Positions 1-8,750 of a stretch of 64,000 nucleotides of DNA are shown piece after piece. Source of the stretch: CAVWDI01 sp963793095 (GTDB lineage Bacteria > Chloroflexota > Anaerolineae > Anaerolineales > UBA4823); NCBI GenBank assembly GCA_963793095.1, contig CAWBYY010000002.1:434001-498000 (forward strand). The letters are read 5' to 3'. The notes below the pieces were generated by a model. That model saw nothing but the letters and a program-made list of their open reading frames with translations, searched no databases and had not been told where the DNA came from. Both the position numbers and the translations under genes were made by a program. Position 1 is the first letter of the stretch, and every line of letters starts with the position of its first letter.

Positions 1-42
1 TCCTTGAGCTTTTATCCGTGCCAGAATTTCACGAGTATCCAT
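1..42 (-). CDS. N-terminus of a gene running off the left edge
   Basis: An ATG at 42 on the minus strand opens a frame of 14 codons that stays open to the window edge and begins MDTREILARIKAQG. A GGTGAT stretch sits just before the ATG and could serve as a weak ribosome-binding site. The start would be divergent from the acyltransferase gene at 194, with about 150 bases between them for two promoters. Nothing can be said about function from 14 residues, and a chance open frame this short is quite possible. Confidence 0.35.
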   Translation of the reverse strand, partial: MDTREILARIKAQG

Positions 43-193
43 TATCACCGGACTATTTTTTCTATCCCGTTTACTTAATGCATTATTAACAAAACTGGAA
101 AACGATATATAATCAAGCATCAACCAGTTTGGATAGATTGCCGCCGGAAACTTTTGCGACAACTGTAATCTAGCTAGAGAGCGAGGAGGAATA

Positions 194-1738
194 ATGGCGG
201 AAGAAGAACAAAAATCAGGCTTGTCTCTGGCAGCGCGAATGCTCTTTCGAGTGATACTCGCTCCCTGGTATTTAATTGTTTTTATCTTTCGTTTGCTTTA
301 CGGGTTCCATGTTGAGAATCCGGAGAAGCTGCCTTCTGAAGGTCCGGGAATCTTTTGTATGAAGGAGCCCTCCCTGATGGGCATGTTTCCTTCCGGCTAT
401 ATCGCCATTCGGACGATCGTTCCAATGGTGTTCAGAGATCCCCCAACACCCCTGCAGGCATACATGCGCGACCAATTATTCGCCTTCGGCTATTTCGATT
501 TTGCGTTTAAAATAAGGGATAGGTATGGATTGCCAATCCAAATCCGTCCCTTAACCCCACATGCTGCCGGAAAACAGGCGCTGTATCTGCTCGAAGGAGT
601 GCGCTGCCTGCAAAGTGGGGGGCTGATATTGATGAACCCGGAAGGGATCGGGACCTGGGACGGGCTGCCGGTGCCGCTTGGGAAATCATCCGCCTGGCTG
701 GCGCTGCACAGCGGGGCGCCCATTATTCCGGCGATCTGCACGATGGGTGCGTATGAAAACTGGCCTTCCTGGCAGATTTATCCTTCCATGCGGGGACGGT
801 TAGCAGTCAGGGTGGGAGACCCACTATATCTTTCAGAAGGACCGATGGAAAACGTAACAGACGACGACCTGGTCGAGGCGACAGAGAAGATATCGGAGGT
901 ATTTGACCGGCTCAGCTATGGGGAAGGGGGCGTTTCGGGCTGGGTTGGGCAGGTAAAACAAAACGGGGAAGCGCTTGATGCGGTTCCCCAGATCAGCCCG
1001 CCCTTGGAATTGGTGCCCCCTGATAAATGGCCTGTCAACCCGAAGAGCTACCCGCTTTCCAAACGGCGGGTGTCACTGCTGCTCTGGCGCTGCCCGGTTT
1101 GTAAAGCGTACGATGCACTTGACCACGAAAGGCCCTGGTTCCGGCAGGAGTTAGTCCGCTGCCAGTCGTGCCGCACGGTCTGGGAATTTGAGCGAGTCCC
1201 ATACCATGATTTTCGGATGCGGGTTGTTGAAGGCGCTCCGGAACTGGTTGGATTGGATATGCCGCTGTCCAGATGGAATGCGGTAATGAAAGAAGGTTTC
1301 AAACCGGTGCCGGTCCCGGTTGAAGACATCGATCTGGTGGAAGGGGAAGAAGCGTATCTTCAGATAGATGGGGCGCTGTTGAAACCTCATAAACCGAATC
1401 AGCTGTTTGAGGACTGGCAAGAACAGGAGGCGCCAAAAATCCAACCCGCGGGCCAGCACATTGGGGCTGAACGGGAAGCCATTGGCGCTGGCAGGCTTAC
1501 AATGACCGACAAAAGACTGCAGTGGAAAGGAGATCAAAGGATTGTTGATTTCTACTGGACTTCGGTTCAGGCAGTTCACAATTGGGAACCGAATGTATTG
1601 GGGATCGTGTACGGACGGGCCCAGTATGACATTCCACTGGCGAATGATATTGGGCTGAAATGGGTTTCACATGCTGGTGAAATCCTCAAACAATTAGCCG
1701 AGACAGAGGATCACGAGTATACAATTTCATCGTATTAA
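194..1738 (+). CDS. PlsC-like acyltransferase fold protein with zinc ribbon and C-terminal domain; active-site His/Asp missing
   Basis: The 514-residue protein starts at ATG 194 behind a good GAGGAGG site. A hydrophobic segment (about residues 17-37) is followed by the glycerol-phosphate acyltransferase fold: the block usually reading FPEGTR appears here as NPEGIGTWDG (about 149-158), followed by the Gly-Pro-rich stretch ending PIIPA. The catalytic HX4D motif expected near residue 55 is replaced by MKEPSLMGM, so both the His and the Asp are gone. After residue 295 there is a four-cysteine zinc ribbon (CPVC near 300, CQSC near 324), and the last 80 residues resemble a PH/GRAM-like beta domain. 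The family acylates lysophosphatidate at the membrane. This copy is more likely a lipid-binding or scaffolding relative than an active enzyme, which is my inference. Confidence 0.75.
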   Translation: MAEEEQKSGLSLAARMLFRVILAPWYLIVFIFRLLYGFHVENPEKLPSEGPGIFCMKEPSLMGMFPSGYIAIRTIVPMVFRDPPTPLQAYMRDQLFAFGYFDFAFKIRDRYGLPIQIRPLTPHAAGKQALYLLEGVRCLQSGGLILMNPEGIGTWDGLPVPLGKSSAWLALHSGAPIIPAICTMGAYENWPSWQIYPSMRGRLAVRVGDPLYLSEGPMENVTDDDLVEATEKISEVFDRLSYGEGGVSGWVGQVKQNGEALDAVPQISPPLELVPPDKWPVNPKSYPLSKRRVSLLLWRCPVCKAYDALDHERPWFRQELVRCQSCRTVWEFERVPYHDFRMRVVEGAPELVGLDMPLSRWNAVMKEGFKPVPVPVEDIDLVEGEEAYLQIDGALLKPHKPNQLFEDWQEQEAPKIQPAGQHIGAEREAIGAGRLTMTDKRLQWKGDQRIVDFYWTSVQAVHNWEPNVLGIVYGRAQYDIPLANDIGLKWVSHAGEILKQLAETEDHEYTISSY

Positions 1739-1852
1739 ATACTCATAATATTAAGTCGGTGTGAAGCTGGTAATTAGGCTTATAACGGATTGTGTACTTA
1801 GTCATCTATCGGGAATTTATCCTTAAAATAATTCGTAAAATAGGAAAATGTC

Positions 1853-2509
1853 ATGAAATATTCGAATTACTCCCGTGCAGCACTGGCATTTTGTTGTATA
1901 TCCTTCTGGATTGGGCTCTTTTCGTGCAGCCCTGAACCGCCATTAATTGCGTCAACAGAGACAGAAGTAATAGAAATAACCCTTTCAGAAGCAGATTCAG
2001 AGATGATAGAAGGAACTAGTGAGACGGAAATTCCGCCAGAACCATCAAATACACCAACCAGACCCCTTAAGCCAACAAACACAACCACCCCGGAAGACTC
2101 ACCAACTCCTGCGCAATCAGAAGAAACATTTAAATTGCAGATCACACAGGAAGAGCTGACTGAAATTGTTGATAAAGGAATGAGCTCAAATGAAGAAGCT
2201 GTTATGGAGGATAATACGGTTGTACTAAGAAACAATACAATGGAGATTCGCTCCCAGGTAACCCAAATGGGATTTACTTTGCCGCTTGAAGTGATTCTTG
2301 CACTATCCGCGGATTCATGCGAGCCGGAAGTCACCATTACTTCATCCTCCGTCGGTATGTTTGATTTGCCGGATAATGGCAAAGAAGGCATAAAAGCTAT
2401 GGTAAATGGAATCCTATTGGATCTTTTGCATGAAATGTCTGAAAATGCCTGTATCCAGGAAATTGAAATTGAAGATGGAGTGATCATACTGCTTGGCTCA
2501 ATTGAATGA
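1853..2509 (+). CDS. lipoprotein with Thr/Pro-rich linker, function unknown
   Basis: This 218-residue protein has a lipoprotein signal: hydrophobic residues 9-24 followed by LFSC, giving a predicted lipidated Cys near residue 25. A low-complexity Glu/Thr/Ser/Pro linker (about 30-90, with TPTRPLKPTNTTTPEDSPTP) would hold the globular C-terminal half away from the membrane. The C-terminal 130 residues alternate hydrophobic and acidic residues and have two cysteines (CEPEV, ACIQE) that may form a disulfide. I do not recognise the family. A longer frame on the opposite strand is a Ser-rich shadow. The start at 1853 has only a weak AGGA upstream. Confidence 0.75.
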   Translation: MKYSNYSRAALAFCCISFWIGLFSCSPEPPLIASTETEVIEITLSEADSEMIEGTSETEIPPEPSNTPTRPLKPTNTTTPEDSPTPAQSEETFKLQITQEELTEIVDKGMSSNEEAVMEDNTVVLRNNTMEIRSQVTQMGFTLPLEVILALSADSCEPEVTITSSSVGMFDLPDNGKEGIKAMVNGILLDLLHEMSENACIQEIEIEDGVIILLGSIE

Positions 2510-2681
2510 AAAACCGGGTCAAATTTGGTGTAAAGTTGACTAAATAATCTAACAAACTTCAAACCAAAAACCTGGTATTGGAGATAATTTGATATTTCTG
2601 AGCGACTTAGGAAAGAGTCTGCCAAGGTTGGTGAAATTTGATTTTACAGATTATGACCATGTCAGATAAAGAAAAAATGTT

Positions 2682-3386
2682 ATGGAATTGATCGCAGCGA
2701 GGACTTTTAATGCTCTTTATATCTACCTGGATGTTATCTGGCTGATTATCTATGCGCTCATCCTGGTCATAACGAAAAGACGGCTCGCAGTACTGGCTGG
2801 CATTACGGGAGGCCTGATTTATTTTCTGGTCGACTATGGTATTTTCTACCGAGCCCTTGGTTCGCGGGTAATTGAAGGGGCTGATCCTTTATGGTTTTTA
2901 ATGTGGCTTAGCTTCAGCTATGGTCTGACAAATTTCGCCTGGATCTGGCTCTTGCTCGACCGTGATCGATTTTGGGTTGAATGGTCGCTTCTGCCAATCA
3001 TTGGTTGGATTGCTGTAGCTCTTCTAAGCCAAAATTTGGGTAATAACTGGCAGGAAATATCAATTTACAGAACGACCTCAGCCTATCACGGAATAATGGC
3101 AATAATACTGTTTGCTGGCTATCTTTACCTGATAATTCAAAACCTTCGTTCAGGAGAAACTGGAATTGAGCGTGTAAACCTGCTGTGGTTGTTGGCGATC
3201 GGTATTGGTGTACAGTTCAGTTGGGAATTTATCCTGCTTATTACTGGAATCCGTCCTCCCGAGATCATGCCTTTAATCGTGAATTCACTTGTGGAAACAA
3301 ATATGGGTATGCCTTATCTATTCTTGATTCACAAGTCGGTATCTGCACGGTTCAATCAAGATTTATCCCCAAAAATTGGTGATTAG
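2682..3386 (+). CDS. multi-pass membrane protein, unknown function
   Basis: The 234-residue protein has about seven hydrophobic segments (near residues 12-30, 38-55, 68-90, 97-115, 132-150, 163-185 and 195-212) with short loops, several Trp/Tyr at the borders, and a short hydrophilic C-terminus. There is no recognised catalytic motif. The topology (seven helices, N-terminus likely outside) resembles small sensory or carrier-like membrane proteins, but I cannot assign a family. It lies 170 bases after the lipoprotein gene and is followed by a 600-base gap, so it may be transcribed alone or with the lipoprotein. Confidence 0.7.
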   Translation: MELIAARTFNALYIYLDVIWLIIYALILVITKRRLAVLAGITGGLIYFLVDYGIFYRALGSRVIEGADPLWFLMWLSFSYGLTNFAWIWLLLDRDRFWVEWSLLPIIGWIAVALLSQNLGNNWQEISIYRTTSAYHGIMAIILFAGYLYLIIQNLRSGETGIERVNLLWLLAIGIGVQFSWEFILLITGIRPPEIMPLIVNSLVETNMGMPYLFLIHKSVSARFNQDLSPKIGD

Positions 3387-3985
3387 ATCCAGGTCATATC
3401 TTTTCTATGGAGTTCTGGGGGATCCAAACTTTCGGATAGCAGAATCTTCAAACATAAAAAATAGGTCTATTCCGATAAGCGCATCTCAAACTTGGGTAAT
3501 TTCGCAACCCTTTTTGACAATTTATCTCCTTAATTTCTTGTTTGTTCAATTTTGATTCTGAAACCAAATAATCTTCTGAATTCATTTCTGCGAAATTGGT
3601 AGAATTGCTCCCCAATTTGGTATTTGTGGGGAATTTCACTGCCTTTCATGTAGATGATTAAATATCTCCGGATATTCTAAATTTTCCTAGCTAATTAGTC
3701 CGGTTGAGCTGGGCAGCCTTCCATATATTGCTTCCTCCTGGTTATTTATACTTCAATCTAATTTGATCCAATTAAATATTGAGCTGGTTTCAACAGATTG
3801 AATTTCACGCGCAAAATTAAAACTGGAACGGTTTTGGGACGCCTGCCTGAACTTATTAAAGACGCCTGCTGGCTATACTGGTTGTAAACAAATTAATTGA
3901 TGACTCTTGGAATGCCGCTCCAATAATAATAGTGGCTAACGAAAGGGTCGCTTTTGAAGATATTTGTTTACTGGAGGAAATTACC
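3387..3985. other. AT-rich stretch with no supported gene
   Basis: About 600 bases hold no frame with a convincing start, ribosome-binding site and amino-acid composition. A 63-codon frame on the minus strand (3448-3639) has no ribosome-binding site and an Asn/Lys-rich composition typical of AT-rich non-coding DNA. Two 9-base complementary segments (AATTTCGCA near 3498 and TGCGAAATT near 3591) are too far apart to be a plausible terminator. Confidence 0.5.
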
Positions 3986-4201
3986 ATGAGGACGTTATAT
4001 TTTGAAGAGGTTATGCTAAAAACCCGCCGGAGCGAGGTGATGAAGGAATATAAGAATGTTCAGCCCAAGCATTTTAAAAACCTTAAAGAAGAAGGGCGAA
4101 AATATCCTGCTCGAATAAAGTGGATGAGTATCTGGTCATTCCTTATTCATTGGTTTCAACTTAATAGAGAAAAGGCGGGATTTAATCCTTCTGACTCTTG
4201 A
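3986..4201 (+). CDS. small hypothetical protein (71 aa)
   Basis: A frame that could start at GTG 3932 is better started at ATG 3986, because GGAGGA lies seven bases before this ATG and nothing precedes the GTG. The resulting 71-residue protein is basic, Lys/Arg-rich (LKTRRSEVMKEYKN), with an aromatic stretch near its end (WMSIWSFLIHWF) that could form a short membrane or hydrophobic anchor. I do not recognise it. The strong ribosome-binding site is the main support, and it stands alone between two non-coding stretches. Confidence 0.5.
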   Translation: MRTLYFEEVMLKTRRSEVMKEYKNVQPKHFKNLKEEGRKYPARIKWMSIWSFLIHWFQLNREKAGFNPSDS

Positions 4202-4476
4202 TAATGAAATCGGGCGCGTATCCTGTTAACCACCTGATTGGTATCCCAACCAGAATGTCTGGTTTGATCCAAAAAAATCGCGGTTGTTCTCCCTAAAGTA
4301 TGATATAGATATTAACTACCTGTTGAATAGAAATTGTCCAACCTGTCATGACAATTAAATGAGATAAAAACAATTCAATAGGGGCGAAACCAAATATTAA
4401 TTCCTGCAATTTCTGGGAAATCATGGGATTCAACCGATTGGGGTAAAGAACTCGCCCACTGCGGTAAAATACTGTT

Positions 4477-5886
4477 TTGGGTATTTACCCTGAACTTTCC
4501 GGTTTGAAAGAATCCTTGTCAAGAAACGACTACTACGCACCCATCCTCAAGTACTGGTTATACCCACTTGCGCAAAGGCTGCAGGGTCGGGATTTCCACC
4601 GTGCCATGAATGAGGCGGTGAAATTCCAATTCCTCAGCAGTGATGAACGACGAGACCTTCAGTTACGCAAGGTTTCCGCACTGATCATGCATGCCAATGA
4701 AACGGTTCCGTACTACAAGAATATATTTAAAAGTGCAGGGATTGAACCAGGGGACATAAAAACCTGGGATGATTTTACGAATATCCCCGTACTGACAAAA
4801 GATTCGCTGCGCGAAAATGCCAGGTTGTTATTTTCCACAAGACCCGATTCAAGCCTTTATCCTGTACCAACCAGCGGATCAACCGGAAAACCGCTGACGA
4901 TGATGGCGAGTCAACGAGCCGCTTTGCGGGCGAACGTCAGCCGCATCCGTGCTTCAGAGTGGTGGGGCATTGGCCTGGGGGACAGACAAATCCGTACAAT
5001 GAGAATGGGAATGACCTTTAAAAGAGGTTGGAGAAATATCCTGAATGAAAAAATATTTACGCCGCTCCGTCATAGGCTGATGAACAGATTGCTTTTTTCA
5101 GGTTACTCAATGACTCCTGAAATTATGCAGGGTCTCTGGGATAGTATCCTTGCGTTTTCCCCAAAATACCTGTTTGGGTTCCCTTCCGCGTTTTCATTTT
5201 TGGCGGAATTTGTTAACCAGCAGGGTTACAACGGCAGGGAAGCCAACCTGACACTGGTTGTAACCACGGGTGAATCTTTGCATGAATGGCAGGAAGAAAT
5301 AATTACCAGTACATTCGGGTGCCCGGTTGCGAACGAATTTGGCAGTACCGAGGCAGGGGTGATCGCCTACAGCCATCCCTGTGGAGCTTTGCACACAATG
5401 GACGACGGGGTGATTGTGGAAGTCATCAGGTCAAACCCTGAGGATGAATTTGGAGAAGTGGTTGTGACCAACCTGGACAACTGGGGATTTCCAATCATCC
5501 GTTACAATCACAATGATCTGGTCAGGGATGTGGAAATAGGTCACGAGTGTTCGCTTGGCCTGGGTTTTGGCTTACTAAAAGGTCTGATTGGGCGCAGCCA
5601 GGATACAATCAGGCTGGCGAGCGGTAGAGTCGTCTACTGTTATTACTTCCACCACCTGATCCAATATGTTGGTGGAGTAAAGAAGTTCCAGTTTACCCAG
5701 AAAGAACCCGACCTTTTTGAGTTGAAAGTTATTCCCAGGGATGAATTATTTGGCCCTGCACAGGAGGAGTTCATCCGTGATGCTGTCAGAAAAAATCTGG
5801 AAGGGTCAACGATTATCATTAACTTAGTGGACAGTATTCCTAATGACCCATCTGGTAAACTGCGTTATGTGATATCCGAAAAGTGA
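4477..5886 (+). CDS. CapK/phenylacetate-CoA ligase-like AMP-forming enzyme
   Basis: The protein of about 469 residues belongs to the PaaK/CapK branch of adenylate-forming enzymes. The phosphate-binding loop PTSGSTGKPLTM lies near residues 129-140, the aromatic adenine-site block is NEFGSTEAG (about 288-296), and the hinge and C-terminal subdomain end in DPSGKLRYV with the expected Lys. The opening LKYWLYPLAQRLQGRD matches the family N-terminus. The start is uncertain: an in-frame stop at 4465 excludes earlier starts, and TTG 4477, 4504 and 4516 are possible but none has a good ribosome-binding site. The substrate is unknown. Family members activate aryl acids or act in capsule and polysaccharide synthesis. 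The next two genes, a membrane protein and a membrane-anchored sulfatase-fold enzyme, favour an envelope role. Confidence 0.85.
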   Translation: MGIYPELSGLKESLSRNDYYAPILKYWLYPLAQRLQGRDFHRAMNEAVKFQFLSSDERRDLQLRKVSALIMHANETVPYYKNIFKSAGIEPGDIKTWDDFTNIPVLTKDSLRENARLLFSTRPDSSLYPVPTSGSTGKPLTMMASQRAALRANVSRIRASEWWGIGLGDRQIRTMRMGMTFKRGWRNILNEKIFTPLRHRLMNRLLFSGYSMTPEIMQGLWDSILAFSPKYLFGFPSAFSFLAEFVNQQGYNGREANLTLVVTTGESLHEWQEEIITSTFGCPVANEFGSTEAGVIAYSHPCGALHTMDDGVIVEVIRSNPEDEFGEVVVTNLDNWGFPIIRYNHNDLVRDVEIGHECSLGLGFGLLKGLIGRSQDTIRLASGRVVYCYYFHHLIQYVGGVKKFQFTQKEPDLFELKVIPRDELFGPAQEEFIRDAVRKNLEGSTIIINLVDSIPNDPSGKLRYVISEK

Positions 5887-5895
5887 CGCGGTCCG

Positions 5896-6465
5896 ATGAG
5901 CAAGAATACAGGTCGTATAAAATTGCCCTCAAAATTTCCAAACAGCCAGGAATCCCTGCCAGTTTTTTCCCTGATATTATTTATTGTATATTCCTTCACA
6001 ACCTTCCGGATGCTGTTCCAGATTCCCAGCTGGTTAAATTCCCACTCCACCACTGACATTTTTTTTCTGGCTTCGTATGTGTTTGCGGTTGCCCTGATTG
6101 AGTGCCTGCTGCTGTTTGGATTTATCCTGCTGATAAATTTTATCCTGCCCGGAAAATTCTTCAGGGCACATTTCGTCGCCCAGGGAAGCCTGGTCATTAC
6201 TATCTGCACGATCTGGGCTTTGATTCTGAAGTTTATTACCCCCGGATATGAATTTGCTAATCTACAGGAACCTCTAGGGTGGCTGTTAATTTTCATGCTA
6301 TCATTATTGATTATCCTGTTAGCTGGCTCATTCCTTTTACGCCGATACCAGCAGATTGAAGATTTAGTGGATTCACTTGCAGACCGGATGGTAATTTTTG
6401 CCTGGATATACGCTCCGATTGGCCTTATATCTTTGTGTATAGTGCTTATACGTAACATCTTTTAG
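5896..6465 (+). CDS. four-helix membrane protein, unknown function
   Basis: The ATG at 5896 is nine bases after the CapK-like stop, so the two genes are very likely co-transcribed. The 189-residue protein has a short basic N-terminus and four clear hydrophobic segments (about residues 22-40, 55-80, 95-117 and 132-152), plus a fifth at the end (165-187). No family motif is recognised. Its position between the adenylating enzyme and the sulfatase-fold enzyme suggests a membrane partner in an envelope polymer pathway, which is inference from context only. Confidence 0.75.
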   Translation: MSKNTGRIKLPSKFPNSQESLPVFSLILFIVYSFTTFRMLFQIPSWLNSHSTTDIFFLASYVFAVALIECLLLFGFILLINFILPGKFFRAHFVAQGSLVITICTIWALILKFITPGYEFANLQEPLGWLLIFMLSLLIILLAGSFLLRRYQQIEDLVDSLADRMVIFAWIYAPIGLISLCIVLIRNIF

Positions 6466-6500
6466 AGATTTTTATTCAATTGGTTATTTAGAAAACAACC

Positions 6501-8036
6501 ATGAATCGCCGTGATTTTTTAAAGCTGTCAGCCACAATGGCATTTTCTCCAATTGTCCATAGTCTGGCTGGTTTTAATACTGCCTTAGTTGGAGCTTCCG
6601 GGAATAATTCACAGAAAAACAATGTGATTGTCATCCTCTTTGACGCATTATCCGCATTGCATCTGACGACCTACAGTTACCAGCGCGATACCAGTCCAAA
6701 CCTGGCCAGGTTTGCGGACAGATCATTTGTGTATCACAACCACCATTCAGCCGGCAACTTCACTACTCCCAGCACTGCTTCATTCCTTACGGGGACATAT
6801 CCATGGAGTCACCGTGCCTTTGCATTCGGAAACCGGGTGAATGAAAAACTCGCACCTGGCAACATGTTTGGTTTGTTGAAATCAAAGTTTAACCAGGTGG
6901 CGTATACCCAGAATCTGTACGCGGATACTTTCCTGCGCCAGTTTTCCCCATTCCTGGACCGCTATCTACCCCTGGGTAGTTTTTCGCTTGCCGGAGGCAC
7001 CTTTTATGACAGTTTTACCCGGAAGGATTCCTATTACGCTATGGGCAGCCTGGATGATTTTCTGTTCGACCAGGACGAGACCAGTGGGTCATTGTTTCTT
7101 TCTCCGGCAACCGATTTTATATCCGCTGTAAATCTGGTTTTCGCAAAGAGGAAATTCCGGGACCAGTACCCTCTGGGATTTCCCAGACAACCGAAAACGA
7201 AACTCATCTTTGCTTTAGATCAGGTAATTGATGGAGTGATCCATTCCATGGGCAGTTGGGTCTCCCCTTTCCTGGCTTATCTCCATTTTATCCCTCCGCA
7301 CAGCCCCTACCGGCCACACAGGGATTACATTGAATTATTTAATGACGAATGGGAACCAATAGAGAAGCCCGTCCATCAATTATCTAAAACGATCCCGCAG
7401 GGGAGTTTGAACAACTCGCGCAGGGATTACGACCGGTTTATAGCAAACCTTGACGTTCAGGTAGGGCGCCTGTTCGATTTCCTGGAGTCAAGTGGGTTGA
7501 TGGAGAATTCGTATGTGATATTCACCTCTGACCACGGTGAGATGTTTGAGCGCGGCATGAGAGGACACTCCACCCGGATGGTTTTCGAGCCATTACTGCG
7601 AATACCGCTGTTTATTTCAGTGCCGGGCAACCGCGCCCGCAGGGATTTTTACACATTCACCAATACGGTCGACCTGCTGCCTACCCTGCTGCGCATTGCT
7701 GGTTTGCAGGCGCCCGGATGGTGCGAAGGAACGGTATTGCCTGGATTTGGCGAAGATATGCCCTCAAACCGGCCGACCTACGCGCTTGAAGCTAAATCTA
7801 ATTCTGTGTTTGAACCACTCACAAAAGCCTCAGTCGTCCTGTTTCAAGACCAGTATAAATTGATCCGCTATATAGGCTATAAAGGGGCTCCGCATGGATA
7901 CGAATTTTATGATTTACAGAATGATCCGGAGGAGTTGAACAACCTTTATTCTACCCATAAAACTGCAAAAGAATTGCAGGCGCTGCTTGACCTGAAAATC
8001 TCCCAGATCAACCAACCATTCATTAAAGAACTGTAA
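6501..8036 (+). CDS. secreted sulfatase/phosphotransferase-fold enzyme with threonine at the nucleophile position
   Basis: The 511-residue protein begins MNRRDFLKLSATMAF, a twin-arginine-type signal (RRDFLK). The alkaline phosphatase superfamily core follows: first metal-binding Asp in LFDAL (residue 48), the nucleophile block FTTPSTASFLTGTYP (about 87-101), and the late metal site TSDHGEMF (near 346). True sulfatases have CxPxR here. In this protein Thr88 takes the Cys position and Thr92 the Arg position, so the formylglycine route is not possible. Thr nucleophiles are known in lipoteichoic acid synthases and phosphoethanolamine transferases, so transfer or hydrolysis of a phospho-group on an envelope polymer is more plausible than sulfate ester cleavage. 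It is the third gene of a likely three-gene operon. Confidence 0.85.
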   Translation: MNRRDFLKLSATMAFSPIVHSLAGFNTALVGASGNNSQKNNVIVILFDALSALHLTTYSYQRDTSPNLARFADRSFVYHNHHSAGNFTTPSTASFLTGTYPWSHRAFAFGNRVNEKLAPGNMFGLLKSKFNQVAYTQNLYADTFLRQFSPFLDRYLPLGSFSLAGGTFYDSFTRKDSYYAMGSLDDFLFDQDETSGSLFLSPATDFISAVNLVFAKRKFRDQYPLGFPRQPKTKLIFALDQVIDGVIHSMGSWVSPFLAYLHFIPPHSPYRPHRDYIELFNDEWEPIEKPVHQLSKTIPQGSLNNSRRDYDRFIANLDVQVGRLFDFLESSGLMENSYVIFTSDHGEMFERGMRGHSTRMVFEPLLRIPLFISVPGNRARRDFYTFTNTVDLLPTLLRIAGLQAPGWCEGTVLPGFGEDMPSNRPTYALEAKSNSVFEPLTKASVVLFQDQYKLIRYIGYKGAPHGYEFYDLQNDPEELNNLYSTHKTAKELQALLDLKISQINQPFIKEL

Positions 8037-8051
8037 AAAGGGTTGCTCCGC

Positions 8052-8079
8052 TTGACACGTTCTAAAAATATTTTATAAT
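8052..8079 (+). promoter_or_regulatory. consensus sigma-70 promoter of the tetR-ABC export operon
   Basis: TTGACA at 8052-8057 and TATAAT at 8074-8079 are separated by 16 bases, matching both hexamers exactly. Transcription would begin near 8086, inside the palindromic operator that follows, about 35 bases before the regulator ATG at 8122. This geometry fits autorepression by the TetR-family protein. Confidence 0.8.
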
Positions 8080-8082
8080 TAA

Positions 8083-8098
8083 GAACGAACGTTCGTTC
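8083..8098. promoter_or_regulatory. perfect 16-bp palindromic TetR-type operator
   Basis: GAACGAACGTTCGTTC is identical to its own reverse complement. It starts four bases after the -10 hexamer and covers the expected transcription start. Similar GAACG-half-site palindromes are common targets of TetR-family repressors. That the neighbouring regulator binds it is inferred from position. Confidence 0.75.
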
Positions 8099-8121
8099 AT
8101 AAATGATTGTACATATTAATT

Positions 8122-8736
8122 ATGCCTGTTGATAATAATAAAAAACCCGGAAGTAAGGGGCAGGAAATCATCCGGGCAGCCTATAATTTGTTTGTGCAGC
8201 AGGGTTACCACGGCACATCGATGCGCCAGATCGCCAGCGATGCTGGGATCGCGCTGGGGGGCCTTTACAATCATTTCGACAGCAAAGAGCAGGTTTTCAG
8301 AGATGTTTTTCTTCACTACCACCCTTACCATGATGTGATGCCTGCTTTATTGTCCGCTGAAGGGGAAACAGTTGAGCAGGTCGTGAGCAATGCGATCCAT
8401 CAAATGGTCCTGGCGCTGGGTGACCGTCCTGATTTTATAAATCTGATGTTCATTGAGGTTGTAGAGTTCAATAGCCAGCATATTGGCGAATTGGCATCTT
8501 TATTGAGACCGTACCAACTTGAGATCGTAGAACGGCTGATGGAGTTGGACCAGGGGAGACTTCGCTCAATTCCGCCGATGATGTTGATCCGCACTTTTTT
8601 TGGATTGTTCTTTTCTTTTTTGATCACTGAAATAATCTTTACAAAACAGGCTCCTGAAGAAATGCGAGAGAACGCCCTCGAGTATTTCGTGAGTATATAC
8701 CTGCATGGAATTCTCAATGATAGTGTTAATATTTGA
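8122..8736 (+). CDS. TetR/AcrR-family transcriptional repressor
   Basis: The 204-residue protein has the family N-terminal helix-turn-helix: an amphipathic first helix (GQEIIRAAYNLFVQQGYHG), then MRQIASDAGIALGGLYNHF and SKEQVF. The remaining 130 residues form the all-helical ligand-binding and dimer domain. The start is placed at ATG 8122 (MPVDNNKKPGSKG) rather than TTG 8107, although neither has a clear ribosome-binding site. It heads an operon with an ABC-2 permease, a membrane-fusion protein and a double ATPase. Together with the consensus promoter and the palindrome over the start site, this indicates that it represses its own operon and is released by a substrate of the exporter. Confidence 0.9.
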   Translation: MPVDNNKKPGSKGQEIIRAAYNLFVQQGYHGTSMRQIASDAGIALGGLYNHFDSKEQVFRDVFLHYHPYHDVMPALLSAEGETVEQVVSNAIHQMVLALGDRPDFINLMFIEVVEFNSQHIGELASLLRPYQLEIVERLMELDQGRLRSIPPMMLIRTFFGLFFSFLITEIIFTKQAPEEMRENALEYFVSIYLHGILNDSVNI

Positions 8737-8750
8737 AGAGAAGCCGAAAA

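Noticed and set aside
1867..2625. 252-codon frame on the minus strand opposite the lipoprotein
   Set aside because: Ser/Val-rich composition mirrors the Glu/Thr codons of the plus-strand gene, and the plus-strand product has a clear lipoprotein signal.
3448..3639. 63-codon minus-strand frame in the non-coding gap
   Set aside because: No ribosome-binding site, Asn/Lys-rich from base composition.
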